From Lachnospiraceae bacterium (lineage in GTDB: Bacteria > Bacillota > Clostridia > Lachnospirales > Lachnospiraceae), in assembly GCA_009774535.1 (NCBI GenBank), contig VSNY01000056.1, positions 1-23,081 of the forward strand: a DNA stretch of 23,081 bases, in the 5' to 3' direction. The translations under genes were made by a program, and so were the position numbers. Of this stretch, positions 22,244 through 23,081 are shown piece by piece (position 1 is the first letter of the stretch; each line of letters opens with the position of its first letter). The notes beneath the pieces are model-generated. The model was not told the origin of the DNA. It did not search any database and was given only the letters and a program-made list of their open reading frames with translations.

Positions 22244-22933
22244 ATGGATCAAAAAATAATGCAGATGAAAGGCAAACTGATCGTATCGTGCCAGGCGCTC
22301 CCGCACGAGCCGCTGCATTCTTCCTTTATTATGGGAAGAATGGCGCTGGCGGCAAAAGAAGGCGGCGCCTGCGGCATCCGTGCCAACACAAAGGAAGATA
22401 TCCGGGAAATCCAGGCTCAGACCGATCTGCCGATTATCGGAATTGTCAAACGGGATTATGAAGACAGCAGCGTGTATATTACGCCAACCCGCAAAGAAGT
22501 AGACGAACTGATGGAAGTGCATCCTGAGATCATCGCTTTGGACGCTACCGCAAGGCTCCGTCCAAACGGCGTGAAGCTGGCTGATTTTTTCCGGGAATTA
22601 AAGGAAGCTTACCCGGACCAGCTATGGATGGCTGACTGCTCGACCGTCGAAGAAGCGCTGTCTGCGGACAGCCTGGGCTTTGATTTTATCGGGACAACGA
22701 TGGTTGGATACACGCCGCAGAGCGAAGGACACAAAATCGAAGCGGATGATTTTGCCATCCTGCGTGAAATAATCAGCAAAGCGGCTCATCCGGTCATTGC
22801 CGAAGGAAATATTGACACGCCGCAAAAAGCAAAACGCGTGATCGAACTGGGGGCGTTCTGCGTGGTTGTCGGCTCTATTATTACAAGACCGCAGCTGATC
22901 ACACGAACTTTTGCAAACGCACTGGAACCATAG
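22244..22933 (+). CDS. nanE: N-acetylmannosamine-6-phosphate 2-epimerase
   Basis: Interconverts N-acetylmannosamine-6-phosphate and N-acetylglucosamine-6-phosphate in sialic acid catabolism. It is a 229-residue TIM-barrel protein. Family blocks are KLIVSCQALPHEPLHSS at the first strand, K69 in IIGIVKRDY (the expected catalytic lysine), DATARLRP, WMADCSTVEEAL, and E187 in VIAEGNIDTP (the expected acidic partner). The start at 22244 is set by a perfect AAGGAGGTGA ribosome site; codons further upstream, to 22094, are the promoter region and not coding. nanA follows 36 bases downstream, so the two form an operon. Confidence 0.95.
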   Translation: MDQKIMQMKGKLIVSCQALPHEPLHSSFIMGRMALAAKEGGACGIRANTKEDIREIQAQTDLPIIGIVKRDYEDSSVYITPTRKEVDELMEVHPEIIALDATARLRPNGVKLADFFRELKEAYPDQLWMADCSTVEEALSADSLGFDFIGTTMVGYTPQSEGHKIEADDFAILREIISKAAHPVIAEGNIDTPQKAKRVIELGAFCVVVGSIITRPQLITRTFANALEP

Positions 22934-22969
22934 AATTAACCAACATTCAGAAAAAAGGAGAAGCGCATA

Positions 22970-23081
22970 ATGAGGAATTTAGAAAAGTATATGGGAATTA
23001 TCCCTGCATTTTATGCATGTTATGACAACGACGGCAGCATCAGCCCGCAGGGGGTACGGGCATTGACGGATTACTTTGTAG
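22970..23081 (+). CDS. nanA: N-acetylneuraminate lyase / DapA-family aldolase, 5' part only
   Basis: The first 37 codons of a gene that runs off the window. The start is preceded by AAAGGAG. The chain (MRNLEKYMGIIPAFYACYDN, then SPQGVRALTDYF) fits the N-terminus of the DapA/NanA aldolase family, in which sialic acid lyase cleaves N-acetylneuraminate to N-acetylmannosamine and pyruvate. The assignment to NanA rather than another family member rests on its place after nanE. Confidence 0.75.
   Translation, partial: MRNLEKYMGIIPAFYACYDNDGSISPQGVRALTDYFV

Overview
The window looks like a piece of a Clostridia chromosome, most likely Lachnospiraceae. This is inferred from moderate GC, strong AGGAGG-type ribosome binding sites, promoters close to the TTGACA/TATAAT consensus, and gene families typical of that group: a GlpK / two flavoprotein / DUF1667 glycerol operon, QueH, a clostridial-type TopB, a TrpB2-type tryptophan synthase and RpiR/NanE/NagB sugar genes. 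No phage, insertion sequence, rRNA, tRNA or CRISPR array was seen.

Layout. (1) 46-6116, minus strand: a tightly packed six-gene operon read as glpK, GlpA-like dehydrogenase with a [2Fe-2S] tail, a second FAD/NAD oxidoreductase, a DUF1667 cysteine protein, a chloramphenicol-acetyltransferase-like protein and a MurR/RpiR regulator. It has a near-consensus promoter at 6221-6249 overlapped by a TGTGAT/ATCACA inverted repeat. (2) 6330-7361, plus: a lone SsuA/NMT1-type lipoprotein. (3) 7542-12890, minus: a Nudix-GNAT fusion, a left-handed beta-helix protein, topoisomerase III, and a DUF234-type ATPase with worn catalytic motifs. (4) 13100-16707, minus: asd, argH and queH, with a 52-bp tandem repeat between queH and argH. 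(5) 16836-18393, minus: the permease and ATPase of an SsuBC-type importer with no binding protein beside them. (6) 18618-19991, minus: a TrpB2-type tryptophan synthase beta chain. (7) 20164-21100, plus: a promoter, a long leader of possible structure, a small four-helix membrane protein and a tiny histidine-rich secreted peptide. (8) 21229-23081: divergent nagB (minus) and nanE-nanA (plus), which together convert N-acetylneuraminate to fructose-6-phosphate, apart from the ManNAc kinase and GlcNAc-6-P deacetylase steps, which lie outside.

How the genes work together. The glycerol operon would phosphorylate glycerol and oxidise glycerol-3-phosphate to dihydroxyacetone phosphate, passing electrons through the flavin/iron-sulfur subunits. 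The lone binding protein at 6330 and the orphan permease/ATPase at 16836-18393 belong to the same transporter class and could be separated parts of one importer. nagB and nanE share a nearly identical promoter block, including a TGAAA-ttcc-TTTCA dyad, which suggests one regulator controls both arms.

The items most worth a second look are the acetyltransferase and RpiR genes at the end of the glycerol operon, the 52-bp repeat carrying a repeated mini-ORF ahead of argH, the unexplained leader at about 20199-20365 with the two small unknown proteins after it, and the shared nagB/nanE promoter block. I found no clearly new multi-gene system.
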